Shown here: positions 1 through 8,416 of the stretch, in pieces
Position numbering within the stretch: the stretch's first letter is position 1
How the letters are laid out: every line of letters starts with the position of its first letter
Assembly (NCBI GenBank): GCA_942493035.1
Contig: OW818666.1
Span: 1,736,001-1,800,000, forward strand
Reading direction: 5' to 3'
Length of the DNA: 64,000 bases
Source of the DNA: WRGT01 sp942493035
GTDB taxonomy: Bacteria > Spirochaetota > UBA4802 > UBA5550
Made by a program: the position numbers and the translations under genes
The notes under the pieces: generated by a model
Database searches by the model: none
Told to the model about the DNA's origin: nothing
Seen by the model: only the letters and a program-made list of their open reading frames with translations

Positions 1-272
1 CCGGTGAGCCGCTAATTAAAGATATCATAGGGAATCCTGTTCCTCTGAAGGGTGAAGAGATTCCGCTTTTCGGCAGGATAGTTGCTATTGCGGATGTTTA
101 TGATGCATTATCTTCAAAAAGAGTCTATAAGGAATCTTGGGATGAAACAGATGTATTTAACGAAATAAAATCTTTATCCGGAATTAAATTTGACCCTGAA
201 CTTGTGGATATTTTTTTCGAATCAATAGATGTAATCAGATCAATCAGAGAGAAGTATCCGGAGAGTGCATAG
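1..272 (+). CDS. C-terminal end of an HD-GYP domain protein (5' cut by window edge)
   Basis: The open frame starting at base 3 runs without a stop to TAG at 270-272, giving about 89 residues. It contains the conserved tail of HD-GYP phosphodiesterases: IPLFGRIVAIADVYDAL, then SSKRVYKESW and a closing GIKFDPELVDIFFE. This part follows the HD and GYP motifs, which lie upstream of the window. HD-GYP proteins hydrolyse cyclic di-GMP. The N-terminal sensor or receiver part cannot be seen, so the input is unknown. A hairpin with T-rich flank follows at 359-382. Confidence 0.85.
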   Translation, partial: GEPLIKDIIGNPVPLKGEEIPLFGRIVAIADVYDALSSKRVYKESWDETDVFNEIKSLSGIKFDPELVDIFFESIDVIRSIREKYPESA

Positions 273-358
273 ATATTAATAATCTGTTTGAAAAAGTTGC
301 AACACCTGAAAGATATTACATGGCCGATGTAATTCTGCAAAAAAATAAGAATAAAAAA

Positions 359-382
359 ACTCCCCGCATGGGGAGTCCTTTT
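359..382. terminator. Bidirectional rho-independent terminator
   Basis: A perfect 7-bp stem, ACTCCCC (359-365) and GGGGAGT (370-376), closes a GCAT loop. An A-run precedes it and CCTTTT follows. It sits between two converging genes, the HD-GYP gene (+) and the acyl-CoA dehydrogenase (-), and can serve both. Confidence 0.8.
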
Positions 383-447
383 ATCTGAATATTGTAATCA
401 GGATTTACAGGTGAATTTTAATCCGCCGGTAAATCTTTTAAATCAAA

Positions 448-2163
448 TCATGGATTCTGAACGTAAACATCTACAAGTGAGTAGATATCTTCTCTTAATA
501 CTTTTTCAAACTCATCTTTATTAGGAACAGGTCTCTTGATCATTTTCATAATTTTCTCAAGCTGAACATCTGAGTTAACCGGTTTTCCGTAGAGCTCTAC
601 AGCAAATGCAGAGAAATCTCTTACATAAAGGTCGAACATCTGGTTCATAATCTCATCACGAACACCTTCAATTTTAGCACTCTCTATAATAAGATGACCG
701 AATGCTACCATTGTAAAGAGTTCACCAACTGCAAGAAGGTAATCAAATTCCATCATCTGTTTTGCAAGATCAGCTCCGGAAACCATGAGGAACTCTTTGT
801 ATGCCTGAATCTGTTCCATGAAAACTTTAACGTTCGGCAGATGTGAAAGACTGTTATAAGCTTTATTAAAATCATGAAATTTAGTTTTTGCATAAGCTTT
901 TGTCGGCCCCTGTTTAAACATAAAATCATCATTTCTATTGTCAGTGATTCTTCCTATTTCTTCAAACTCACCCGGCATAAACATGTAGCTTGGTATCAAT
1001 TTCGCAATTAGAGCCATGTTTACATGACGTGTACCTTCAAGTTTAGGGAAACCGATAAGTTCAGAAACCGCCTGCTCGAAATATGTATCTTTTTCAAATC
1101 CTTTAGCTGCGATGATATCAAAAAGATGCTCATGAACTCTTTCACCCTGAATAGCAACTTTCATTTTCATGATAGGATTGAAAAGAAGATATCTTTTATC
1201 ATTTTCGTTTGCAACTCTCATATAGTCAGTTGCTCTTAAGCCGAAAAGTTTCATTCCCATTATTCTAAGCCATGCATCAGAGAAGAGTCTCTTAACATGA
1301 GCAAATTCGGTAACACTGTTTCCGTAAAGATTTCTGTGATACGCGTGGTTAAGCGCTTCGTAGAATGAATGAGTTACAATTCCGGTTGCACCGGAACCGA
1401 TGTTGAACTTACAGATATTAATAGTATTAAGCATATCATCCCATGCTTTAGGACCTCTTGAGGTAATATCAGCATCGGTGATTGGATAATCATGGAGAGC
1501 AAATTCAGCAACATACTGCTGGTTTGCATCAATAACGTTTTTCACGCACTCGTAGTTAGGATGAGCTGAATCAACAACAAAGAATACATACTCATCTGTG
1601 TCTGCAATCTTTGCAAATACAGTAACTGTACTTGCAACATTACCATTACCTATATAATATTTGCTTCCGTTAGCAACATAAGTTCCGTCGCCTTTAGGAT
1701 ATAGTTTCATTTCTGAAGAGTATATATCAGCTCCATGCTCTTTCTCTGAAAGTCCGAAAGCACAGAAAGCATTATCTTTTAATTTAGCAGCAGCCTTGTG
1801 TTTAGCTTCCTCGTTATCACCAAGAAGAACAGGATCGAGACCTAATGTAGATACATGGTATGTGTACCAGTAAGCTCCGCCATAGAAGCCGCAGATTTCA
1901 GAAAATTCATAATTTCTGTATGTACTGTAATACTGATTGGGATCTTCGCCATAACCTTTAGGAAGAAAAATTGTTTCGAAAATTCTCTCTTCTGTTACAA
2001 ACTTCTGCCAATCCTCGCACCATTCTTTTTTATGATATGCATCTTTTTGAGCAGCAAGTCCCTTCTTCTCAAACCATTCAATGGTCTTCAGCATAATCTC
2101 TTTTGATCTGGCATCTGGATAGTTTCTGTCTTTGTACTTTTTAGGATTAAGTAATAAACTCAT
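448..2163 (-). CDS. Acyl-CoA dehydrogenase family flavoprotein (paralogue 1)
   Basis: The 571-residue protein has the acyl-CoA dehydrogenase middle-domain signature AFGLSEKEHGADIYSS (residues 135-150), followed by the NGSKYYIGNGN segment of the FAD-binding beta domain. Family members are FAD enzymes that put a double bond between C2 and C3 of acyl-CoA thioesters. At about 570 residues it is longer than the classical 380-390 residue enzymes and resembles the long FadE-like subfamilies with an extra C-terminal domain. AAGGAG lies 7 nt before the ATG. It is clearly paralogous to the next gene upstream (2603-4300), sharing the signature and most blocks, but a terminator and a mobile element separate the two. 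The substrate is not evident. Confidence 0.88.
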   Translation of the reverse strand: MSLLLNPKKYKDRNYPDARSKEIMLKTIEWFEKKGLAAQKDAYHKKEWCEDWQKFVTEERIFETIFLPKGYGEDPNQYYSTYRNYEFSEICGFYGGAYWYTYHVSTLGLDPVLLGDNEEAKHKAAAKLKDNAFCAFGLSEKEHGADIYSSEMKLYPKGDGTYVANGSKYYIGNGNVASTVTVFAKIADTDEYVFFVVDSAHPNYECVKNVIDANQQYVAEFALHDYPITDADITSRGPKAWDDMLNTINICKFNIGSGATGIVTHSFYEALNHAYHRNLYGNSVTEFAHVKRLFSDAWLRIMGMKLFGLRATDYMRVANENDKRYLLFNPIMKMKVAIQGERVHEHLFDIIAAKGFEKDTYFEQAVSELIGFPKLEGTRHVNMALIAKLIPSYMFMPGEFEEIGRITDNRNDDFMFKQGPTKAYAKTKFHDFNKAYNSLSHLPNVKVFMEQIQAYKEFLMVSGADLAKQMMEFDYLLAVGELFTMVAFGHLIIESAKIEGVRDEIMNQMFDLYVRDFSAFAVELYGKPVNSDVQLEKIMKMIKRPVPNKDEFEKVLREDIYSLVDVYVQNP

Positions 2164-2456
2164 AATATGCTCCTTATTTTGTTTAAAGATAAATTAGAAT
2201 TCAGATTTATCTCTCACTGAATATAATATCCAGCTAAATATAATGTAACTACTCAAACACTTATTGTAAAAAATAATCCGGTTCTCAATAAGAGAAGAAC
2301 ACTATAACCACAAACAGTTTTAAAGTACTTACATTCTAAACACTGTTAATAAAAAGAAACATTGTTCTTTTTTGTCAATATAATTTGAAAGATAATTATG
2401 TAAAAGAGAGAAAAAGTATGCAATTTGATTCATATTGGTTAAATTTTAATAAAAAA
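2164..2456. other. Intergenic leader of acyl-CoA dehydrogenase 1
   Basis: This AT-rich stretch lies directly upstream of the leftward gene 448-2163 and must hold its promoter. Apart from the RBS (AAGGAG) I see no reading frame with coding character and no clear hairpin or repeat. Confidence 0.5.
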
Positions 2457-2487
2457 AAGCCGCAGATTGTGCAATCTGCGGCTTTTT
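2457..2487 (-). terminator. Rho-independent terminator of acyl-CoA dehydrogenase 2
   Basis: A stem of about 12 bp pairs AAGCCGCAGATT with AATCTGCGGCTT around a GTGC loop, with an A/T run on each side. It lies downstream of the leftward gene 2603-4300 and reads into a T-run on the minus strand. Confidence 0.85.
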
Positions 2488-2511
2488 AATTGATTTATTA
2501 AACTATCAGTC

Positions 2512-2600
2512 GTGACTACTTATAAAACGCCGGAATTGCATTTCCTCCGCGCCTCCGGCGCGGCGGAAAGCAATTGTACCACCAGTTTATGAGCATTTAC
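2512..2600. mobile_element. MITE-like palindromic element, copy 1, with 8-bp target duplication
   Basis: This is an 89-bp element. Its left end GTGACTACTTATAAA and right end TTTATGAGCATTTAC are imperfect inverted repeats. The core is a GC-rich hairpin (CCGCGCC...GGCGCGG). It is flanked by exact 8-bp direct repeats TATCAGTC at 2504-2511 and 2601-2608. The right duplication covers the TGA stop (2603-2605 on the minus strand) of the neighbouring dehydrogenase, so the element landed on the stop codon without altering the protein. Related copies lie near 12.2, 40.4, 42.1, 46.8 and 47.6 kb. Confidence 0.8.
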
Positions 2601-2602
2601 TA

Positions 2603-4300
2603 TCAGTCGTTCATCTTATATTCGCCCTTCATTGAGTAAACATTCTTTTCCCAAACTCTCATAAACTTATCCATATCGGCAACAGGATTTTTAATCATCT
2701 TGATGCAGTATGCAAGCTGCTCCGGAGAGTTGCTCTTCTTCTGATAAAGCTGTACAGCGTACTTGGAGAAATCTCTAACAAGTACATCGAAGATCATATC
2801 AAGAACATCATCTTCTACTTTTAAAATTTTAGCATTCTCGATGATAAGCTGACCATAAGCAACAACAGTCATAAGCTCGCCCATTGCAAGGAGATAGTCG
2901 ATATCTTTGTTCTGTTCTTTAGTAGGAGTTGCCTTTGCAAGGAACTCTTTGAATATAGCTATCTGCTCCTTAATCACTCTGATGTTAGGGAGATCGATGC
3001 TGTTGTAGGCAATATTGTAATCATGGAACTGAATCTTTGAAAGACCGCTTGTGGGGCCCTGATCCATGAGGAATGAGTCGTTTCTTGCATCATCAACCTG
3101 AGGAACCGGTGCGAACTCGGCAGGATTGAAGAAGTAGTTTGTTATAAACTTAACAACGAGAGCCATGTTAACATGAACTGTACCCTCAAGTTTCGGGAAC
3201 ATTCTGATCTCCCATGTTGCCATTTCAAAATAAGGATCTTTCTCAAAACCTTTAGCAGCAATAACATCCCAGAGAAGATTGATAACCTCTTCCCCTTCTC
3301 TTGTTACTTTCATCTTACAGAGCGGATCATAAAGAAGATATCTTCTATCTTCAGCAGATGCAGTTCTCATGTAGTCAACAGCTCTGAGGTTGAAAAGTTT
3401 CATTGCGCATATTCTGAGGTAAGAATCTGTAAGAAGCTGTTTTACGTGTGGGAAATCTGTTACAAATTTACCATATAGATTTCTGTTAGCCGCGTGATCA
3501 ATAGCTTCGTAAAGTGCATGTGTTGCGATACCTACAGCTCCAGGTCCCAGGTTAAACTTACATACATTTACAGTATTAAGCATGTTGTCCCATGCTTTAG
3601 GACCTTTCTCTGTGACATCTGCTTCAGTTATCGGATAATCGTGTACTGCGTATTCAGCAACATAGTTCTGATGAGCAACAGTGTTCTGTACACACTCGTA
3701 ATTCGGATGTTTAGAATCAACACAGAAGAATACATAATCATCGGTGTCTCCAATCTTTGAAAATGTGGAGATCATAGCAGCTTCGTTACCGTTACCGATA
3801 TAGTATTTATCTCCATTAGCTATATATGTGCCGTCTCCCTGAGGATAGAGCATCATGTCGCTTGAATAGATATCCGCACCATGTTCTTTTTCAGAAAGTC
3901 CGAAAGCAAAAACCTCCCCCTGCTCAACAAGTTTAGCAGCTTTGTGTTTTGCCTCTTCGTTGCTCCCCATCCATATTGGACAGATTCCAAGCTGAGATAC
4001 GTCCCATACATACCAGTATGCAATCCCGTAAAATCCCATAAGTTCAGCCCAATGGAAAATCCTGTATGTGTCCCATCTGCTGTCAGCAGCACCGTAACCT
4101 GCAGGTGTTAAAAGCTTAGCGAAGATCTTATGTTCTTTCTGAAAATCAACAAAATCCTTCGGCCATACTCTGTCATGAAAATCAGATTTAACTTTTTTAA
4201 GACCTTTTTTTTCAAAAAATTCGACAGTTTTAAGCATCATTTCCGTTGAGTCTTTATCCGGAAATTTTACATCGTATTTTTTAGGGTTTAACAACTTCAT
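2603..4300 (-). CDS. Acyl-CoA dehydrogenase family flavoprotein (paralogue 2)
   Basis: The 565-residue protein shares with its neighbour the signature AFGLSEKEHGADIYSS (residues 132-147) and the NGDKYYIGNGN beta-domain segment. The expected reaction is FAD-dependent alpha,beta-dehydrogenation of an acyl-CoA, with electrons passed to an electron-transfer flavoprotein; no etf gene is present here. AGAGG precedes the ATG. The two genes look like a tandem duplication that has diverged throughout. Having its own terminator (2457-2487) and its own upstream palindromes (4385-4460) argues that it is transcribed separately from paralogue 1. The stop codon lies inside the target duplication of the mobile element at 2512-2600. 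Confidence 0.88.
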   Translation of the reverse strand: MKLLNPKKYDVKFPDKDSTEMMLKTVEFFEKKGLKKVKSDFHDRVWPKDFVDFQKEHKIFAKLLTPAGYGAADSRWDTYRIFHWAELMGFYGIAYWYVWDVSQLGICPIWMGSNEEAKHKAAKLVEQGEVFAFGLSEKEHGADIYSSDMMLYPQGDGTYIANGDKYYIGNGNEAAMISTFSKIGDTDDYVFFCVDSKHPNYECVQNTVAHQNYVAEYAVHDYPITEADVTEKGPKAWDNMLNTVNVCKFNLGPGAVGIATHALYEAIDHAANRNLYGKFVTDFPHVKQLLTDSYLRICAMKLFNLRAVDYMRTASAEDRRYLLYDPLCKMKVTREGEEVINLLWDVIAAKGFEKDPYFEMATWEIRMFPKLEGTVHVNMALVVKFITNYFFNPAEFAPVPQVDDARNDSFLMDQGPTSGLSKIQFHDYNIAYNSIDLPNIRVIKEQIAIFKEFLAKATPTKEQNKDIDYLLAMGELMTVVAYGQLIIENAKILKVEDDVLDMIFDVLVRDFSKYAVQLYQKKSNSPEQLAYCIKMIKNPVADMDKFMRVWEKNVYSMKGEYKMND

Positions 4301-4675
4301 CAGTATACCTCTTTATTAAGATAAAAATTATCTTTTTTTATTTGTACGGATTAAGGTGAGCAATATCAAAAAAGCTGCAGGCAGCCGGATATTCTGTAAT
4401 ACTATCAAATATCCGGTTTACTGTCTATTAACAATTTGGATAATTTACCACTACAGTAAATAAAAAATACAGTTAATTTGTTGTCAATATATTTGCATTT
4501 TAAAATAGAAAATATAGATATATAAAAGAAGATGCATAACCAATTTTACATATTAAAACAAAACATCGTATAACAGACTAAACAACATTCAGCAATTCAA
4601 AAGTGAATTTTCTCTGGACAACTTTAATATGAGAGTTCATATGACTCCTAATACATTATGAGCAGGAGTATTAAC
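4301..4675. promoter_or_regulatory. Divergent intergenic region with two inverted repeats
   Basis: This region lies between the leftward dehydrogenase and the rightward MoxR operon, so it should hold both promoters. Two palindromes are visible. CCGGATATT (4385-4393) pairs with AATATCCGG (4408-4416), and TTTACTGT (4417-4424) pairs with ACAGTAAA (4453-4460). Their spacing suits operator sites or a hairpin leader. No known regulator motif is recognised, so the regulatory role is inferred. Confidence 0.4.
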
Positions 4676-5833
4676 TTGAAAAAACAGGCATCGGAAGTTA
4701 CAATTCATGAACTCAGAGAGATAATTGAAAAATATATTACAGGCAGCGAACATCTGAATTATGCCGTGAAAATTCTCGGACACCCCGGTGTTGGTAAGTC
4801 TGCACTGGTGAAAGAGATTGCCGATAAAATGAACTATTTCTTCATCGATACACGTCTTGCATTTAAAGAGAATGTAGATCTCGGAGGGTACCCTGTTCCG
4901 GATCATGAGTCAAAGCAAATGATATATTTCAGACCGAAATTTATACCAACCGTTGATATCCCTGAAGGTTACGACGGCATACTGTGGTTTCTCGATGAAT
5001 CGAATAGAGCTCACCCTACGGTTATACAGACACTGTTCCAGATAATTACCGAGAATAAGTGCGGAGAACATCTCCTGAACAAAAAAACATCAATCATCCT
5101 TGCGGGTAATCTTGGCGATGAGGATGATACAACAATAACCCAGTTCGATGACTCGGCCCTTGACGGGAGACTGGCAATTTTTCACTTAAAACCGTCCGCC
5201 GAAGACTGGCTCCTCTGGGGATACAGCGAAGCAGTCCATCCCTACATCCTGAAATATATATCATCATTCCCGGAACGATTATGGGACGAAGAAAGAATCA
5301 ATCCTAACCCACGAGGATGGCACCAGGTATCAAACGCGCTTAAGTATTCATATAATCTTATTGATGAGAAATCACTGGCTGAATATCTTAGCAGCGGAGA
5401 AGGAAGTACCCTTGAAAAAATGATTTACACTCTTGTGGGCAACATTGCCGGATCGGATTTTCTTATGCAGCTTACATCTCCAAGACAGATAAGCTCTGAA
5501 GATATACTCTCTGGAAATCAGGATAAGCTTGAGAGAGTGAAACAGCGGGATATCTCAACTGAAGATCTGCTCTGGGCACTAAACGGAACAATAGAGATAA
5601 TGGAACTGAAAGCCGTATCTTCGCAGGGTAAACTTGCAGAGGAGGACATAAAGATACTCGGCAATATTCTCACTTTCATCGGATTCTCACGCGGCGATAT
5701 AAGAATGTCTTATTTCTTTCTGCTTCTGAAACAATGCGGAATCTTTACACTTATACCCGCGGCGCTGAAGACTCTTTCCGACACTTCACTAACTGAAGAG
5801 CTCCGGATGAGATTTGAAAATCTTATGAACTGA
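4676..5833 (+). CDS. MoxR-type AAA+ ATPase
   Basis: The product is a AAA+ ATPase with Walker A GHPGVGKS (about residues 35-42 from the start chosen here) and Walker B ILWFLDESNRA (about 102-111), typical of the MoxR group. MoxR ATPases act as chaperone-like remodellers paired with VWA-domain proteins. The longer frame opens at ATG 4658 but has no ribosome site. TTG 4676 sits 7 nt after CAGGAG, so I place the start there (385 residues). The DUF2201/VWA gene follows after 16 bp, and a repeat protein overlaps that one in turn, so the three probably form one operon and one machine. The ATPase motifs are intact. The client is unknown. Confidence 0.85.
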   Translation: MKKQASEVTIHELREIIEKYITGSEHLNYAVKILGHPGVGKSALVKEIADKMNYFFIDTRLAFKENVDLGGYPVPDHESKQMIYFRPKFIPTVDIPEGYDGILWFLDESNRAHPTVIQTLFQIITENKCGEHLLNKKTSIILAGNLGDEDDTTITQFDDSALDGRLAIFHLKPSAEDWLLWGYSEAVHPYILKYISSFPERLWDEERINPNPRGWHQVSNALKYSYNLIDEKSLAEYLSSGEGSTLEKMIYTLVGNIAGSDFLMQLTSPRQISSEDILSGNQDKLERVKQRDISTEDLLWALNGTIEIMELKAVSSQGKLAEEDIKILGNILTFIGFSRGDIRMSYFFLLLKQCGIFTLIPAALKTLSDTSLTEELRMRFENLMN

Positions 5834-5849
5834 TGCGGCTGCTGAAAAA

Positions 5850-7295
5850 ATGGAACTTGAACTTATACTTGAAGGTCTCTGGAAAAAAAGCAGATTCACA
5901 TCGTACTTTTATCAGGGTGCGGATCTGGTGGAGGAGAAATCGATCCCTACTCTTGCCCTTGGAATTTACTCATCGCGGCTGACTCTTTTCTACAATCAGA
6001 GCTTTATATCATCGCTTAACACAGACGAGCTCACCGGACTGCTGATACATGAGATGCTCCACATTGTCCTTAATCACGACCATCGAGGCTTTACCGACGG
6101 TGATATATATCTTCAGAATCTGGCGCAGGATATGGTAATTAACTCATACATAACTGAAAACAGAAAAACTTTTTTTTCACGAACGAATCAATACCGGGAT
6201 GAAACTCCTGAACTTATACTGCCGCAAGGTCTCCCGGTAATTCCTGAAAAATTTCTCATTGATACATCAATTTCAGATCCTCTATGGGAGGAAATTTACC
6301 GTTGGCTGAAACTGCAGCCCGAGGATGAAGTTAAAAACTACAAGTTTAATGGTTCTGAAAATCGCAATGACGGGATCAGTATTCCTGTAAAATCTTCGAT
6401 AGAACAAATGAAAGAACAGCTCGACAACCTTGACATTACATACAACAGAGCTCCAAAAGAGAAGTACACCGGATTTAAAAACATGACAGGACTAATGTTT
6501 GAGAAGGATGACGGTGAACATCTCCCCACGGGAATTCACATAATGAATAAAAAAACAGATCTGAATATTCTCGATGCAAAGATGAACCACTTTATGACCG
6601 TTGCAAAAAAGGATGAAGTCTGCCTGAATGAGAGAGTTTTCAACGATATAACGGCATTGATAAATGCCCCGCAGAAAACAGATCTGTCATGGAGTGAAAA
6701 GATAAAGAGTATAGTTGATATAACTGCTCAGTCTAATGAGTGGGAATACTCCTATCACCGCTTCAATAAAAGATACTTCTCACAGGGGATTTACGCGCCG
6801 GGAAGATCATTCAAAGATAAAGAGGCAATAACTATAATTGTCGATGTATCGGGCTCCATGGTGATGAAGCCGGGGGATATTGAATCAGCCTTCGGGACCA
6901 TTGAGGGACTACTGGCAAAGTTTAAAATCTATCTGTTATGCATTGATGAAACCCTGTTTATCCCTGAGAAAAAGGATAATCTTTTTATTAAATCAGAAAA
7001 AAACACCAGACCATATGAGTATAAAAAAGGGGACTGGAAATATCTCAAAACCGGGAGTAGCGGAACTACATACTTTGCATCGCTTTTTAATACATACATG
7101 GAGAATCATACAGAACTCCTTATAGTTATTACCGATGGATATATTTATGACATAGACCGTCTGAAAAAATACAATAACACTCTTTGGCTGATCAGCGAAA
7201 ACCGTGATGAGCCTTTCAGGGCGCCATTCGGGAAGAGTATAAAAATATCTTCCGCTACACCGGAGAAACGGCTTAAAATCAGAGGGAGAAACTGA
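5850..7295 (+). CDS. DUF2201-type metallopeptidase-like / VWA protein, MoxR partner
   Basis: The 481-residue protein has two recognisable parts. The N-terminal part carries HEMLHIVLNH (residues 67-76), an HExxH zinc-peptidase-like signature. The C-terminal part carries a VWA-like fold with the MIDAS core VDVSGSM near residue 331. This layout matches DUF2201 (putative metallopeptidase plus VWA-like domain), a frequent partner of MoxR ATPases. A middle region of about 170 residues lacks recognised motifs. There is no signal peptide, so it is probably cytoplasmic. The stop TGA (7293-7295) shares its A with the ATG of the next gene, implying translational coupling. Whether it cleaves protein or only binds metal cannot be told from sequence. 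Confidence 0.85.
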   Translation: MELELILEGLWKKSRFTSYFYQGADLVEEKSIPTLALGIYSSRLTLFYNQSFISSLNTDELTGLLIHEMLHIVLNHDHRGFTDGDIYLQNLAQDMVINSYITENRKTFFSRTNQYRDETPELILPQGLPVIPEKFLIDTSISDPLWEEIYRWLKLQPEDEVKNYKFNGSENRNDGISIPVKSSIEQMKEQLDNLDITYNRAPKEKYTGFKNMTGLMFEKDDGEHLPTGIHIMNKKTDLNILDAKMNHFMTVAKKDEVCLNERVFNDITALINAPQKTDLSWSEKIKSIVDITAQSNEWEYSYHRFNKRYFSQGIYAPGRSFKDKEAITIIVDVSGSMVMKPGDIESAFGTIEGLLAKFKIYLLCIDETLFIPEKKDNLFIKSEKNTRPYEYKKGDWKYLKTGSSGTTYFASLFNTYMENHTELLIVITDGYIYDIDRLKKYNNTLWLISENRDEPFRAPFGKSIKISSATPEKRLKIRGRN

Positions 7296-7990
7296 TGACA
7301 AGAGACTATGAATATCTCCACTCATTATATCTCGAAGGTATAAATAATATTGATTTTAATTTTGATGATAATATTGAAATTATTATTAATTCCGGTTTAT
7401 CTGAAATAATATTTCTCTGCGGAAAGGATTGGGCGAATTTTGATTTTGTTAAAGGTCTTGATAGACTTATAGATTCAGGTGAAATAGAATTCGTTCATAA
7501 AGCAGGAATTTTCTGGAAGTCATTCGATTTTGAAAAAGGTTTAAACTTTCTTATTCAATGCGGAAGCAGCGAATACCTCTATCGATCCGGCAGATTCTGG
7601 CAAGGATACGACTACAAGAAAGGTTTAACAGCACTTGGAGATCTAAAAAGCGGACGTTACATTTATTATGCAGGAAAAGAATGGAAAAGTTTTGATTTTG
7701 CCAGAGGATTTGAACTTCTTATGGCTACGGGGAATGCAGAGTTTATATTTTACGCAGGTGCTCACTGGAAAAAATTTGATTTTAATACCGGAATGAAATA
7801 TTTACTTGATACAAGAAATTCAGAATTCATCTATAAGGCCGGAACTTTATGGAAAGAGTTTGATTATCACCGGGCACTGAAAATTCTTGAATCTGAAGTT
7901 ACTAACGGTGAGCTATGGCGCGGAAGAATATTTGAAAATCCGAAATGGAAAGCAGCTATAAAAAGAATATGGGATTTATCATGGAACTGA
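7295..7990 (+). CDS. Protein of six 28-residue tandem repeats, coupled to MoxR-VWA
   Basis: I do not recognise this 231-residue protein. Residues 35-202 are six consecutive units of exactly 28 residues (35-62, 63-90, 91-118, 119-146, 147-174, 175-202). The approximate pattern is S-E-F-I-Y-x-A-G-x-x-W-K-x-F-D-F-x-x-G-L followed by L-L and a Gly or polar end. The Trp, the Phe-Asp-Phe/Tyr and the Gly are kept in almost all units. A half-unit (FNFDDNIEIIINSG) precedes the first. Regular length with conserved aromatics suggests a small alpha-solenoid used for binding. Its ATG overlaps the VWA stop by one base. It may be the adaptor or substrate-recognition part of the MoxR-VWA machine; that role is inferred from position only. 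Confidence 0.75.
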   Translation: MTRDYEYLHSLYLEGINNIDFNFDDNIEIIINSGLSEIIFLCGKDWANFDFVKGLDRLIDSGEIEFVHKAGIFWKSFDFEKGLNFLIQCGSSEYLYRSGRFWQGYDYKKGLTALGDLKSGRYIYYAGKEWKSFDFARGFELLMATGNAEFIFYAGAHWKKFDFNTGMKYLLDTRNSEFIYKAGTLWKEFDYHRALKILESEVTNGELWRGRIFENPKWKAAIKRIWDLSWN

Positions 7991-8132
7991 TTATAGCATT
8001 TTACAAATGTTGATTTTCCGTATTTCACCGCATCTGATTTATTTTTTCGACTTGACCTCTCATTTTTGATATTATATTTTAAGAAGTAATTATTCCTATA
8101 TATAATTTTTGGTGTAAAAAACAATAATTATA

Positions 8133-8162
8133 TATCCCGCGCCTTCGGCGGCAGGGATAATA
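8133..8162. repeat. Short GC-rich palindrome, possible remnant of the MITE-like family
   Basis: ATCCCGCGCC and GGCGGCAGGGAT form an imperfect hairpin around TTC, like the core of the element at 2512-2600. No inverted ends or target duplication are seen, so it may be a decayed copy or act as terminator of the MoxR operon. Confidence 0.45.
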
Positions 8163-8229
8163 TGGCTTTTTTTATTTTAGAAAAGTTAAGGAATAAATAC
8201 TTTATTTTAATTTATAAAAAGGATAAAAC

Positions 8230-8412
8230 ATGATACAGGTAAAAGAGAAGTATATTGTTGATACAAAAGGGAATACCACAAATGTAATCCTTACCAAAAA
8301 AGACTATGACCGTCTTGTGGAATACATAGAAGAACTTGAAGATGTTGCCGCTTACGACAGGGCTAAAGAATCGTCAAAAACAACCACATCATGGAAGATG
8401 GTTAAACGTTAA
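8230..8412 (+). CDS. Antitoxin of a type II toxin-antitoxin pair (Phd/RelB-like)
   Basis: This 60-residue protein precedes a RelE-like toxin. It begins with a short beta-rich stretch and has the segment ILTKKDYDRLVEYIEELED, as in small Phd/YefM or RelB-type antitoxins. Its charged, probably disordered C-terminus would wrap the toxin. AAGGAT precedes the ATG. The stop at 8410-8412 is only 4 bp from the toxin ATG, the usual antitoxin-first coupled order. Antitoxins of this kind normally repress their own promoter; no clear operator palindrome is visible. The exact family is uncertain because the protein is so short. Confidence 0.75.
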   Translation: MIQVKEKYIVDTKGNTTNVILTKKDYDRLVEYIEELEDVAAYDRAKESSKTTTSWKMVKR

Positions 8413-8416
8413 AACC

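Noticed and set aside
7295..7990. Regular 84-nt period taken at first for a DNA tandem repeat or CRISPR-like array
   Set aside because: The DNA units differ strongly and only the protein pattern is periodic; the frame is open throughout.
8336..8416. Longer form of the RelE-like toxin starting inside the antitoxin gene
   Set aside because: The extra 27 codons overlap the antitoxin in another frame and have no family resemblance; ATG 8417 gives the usual toxin length.
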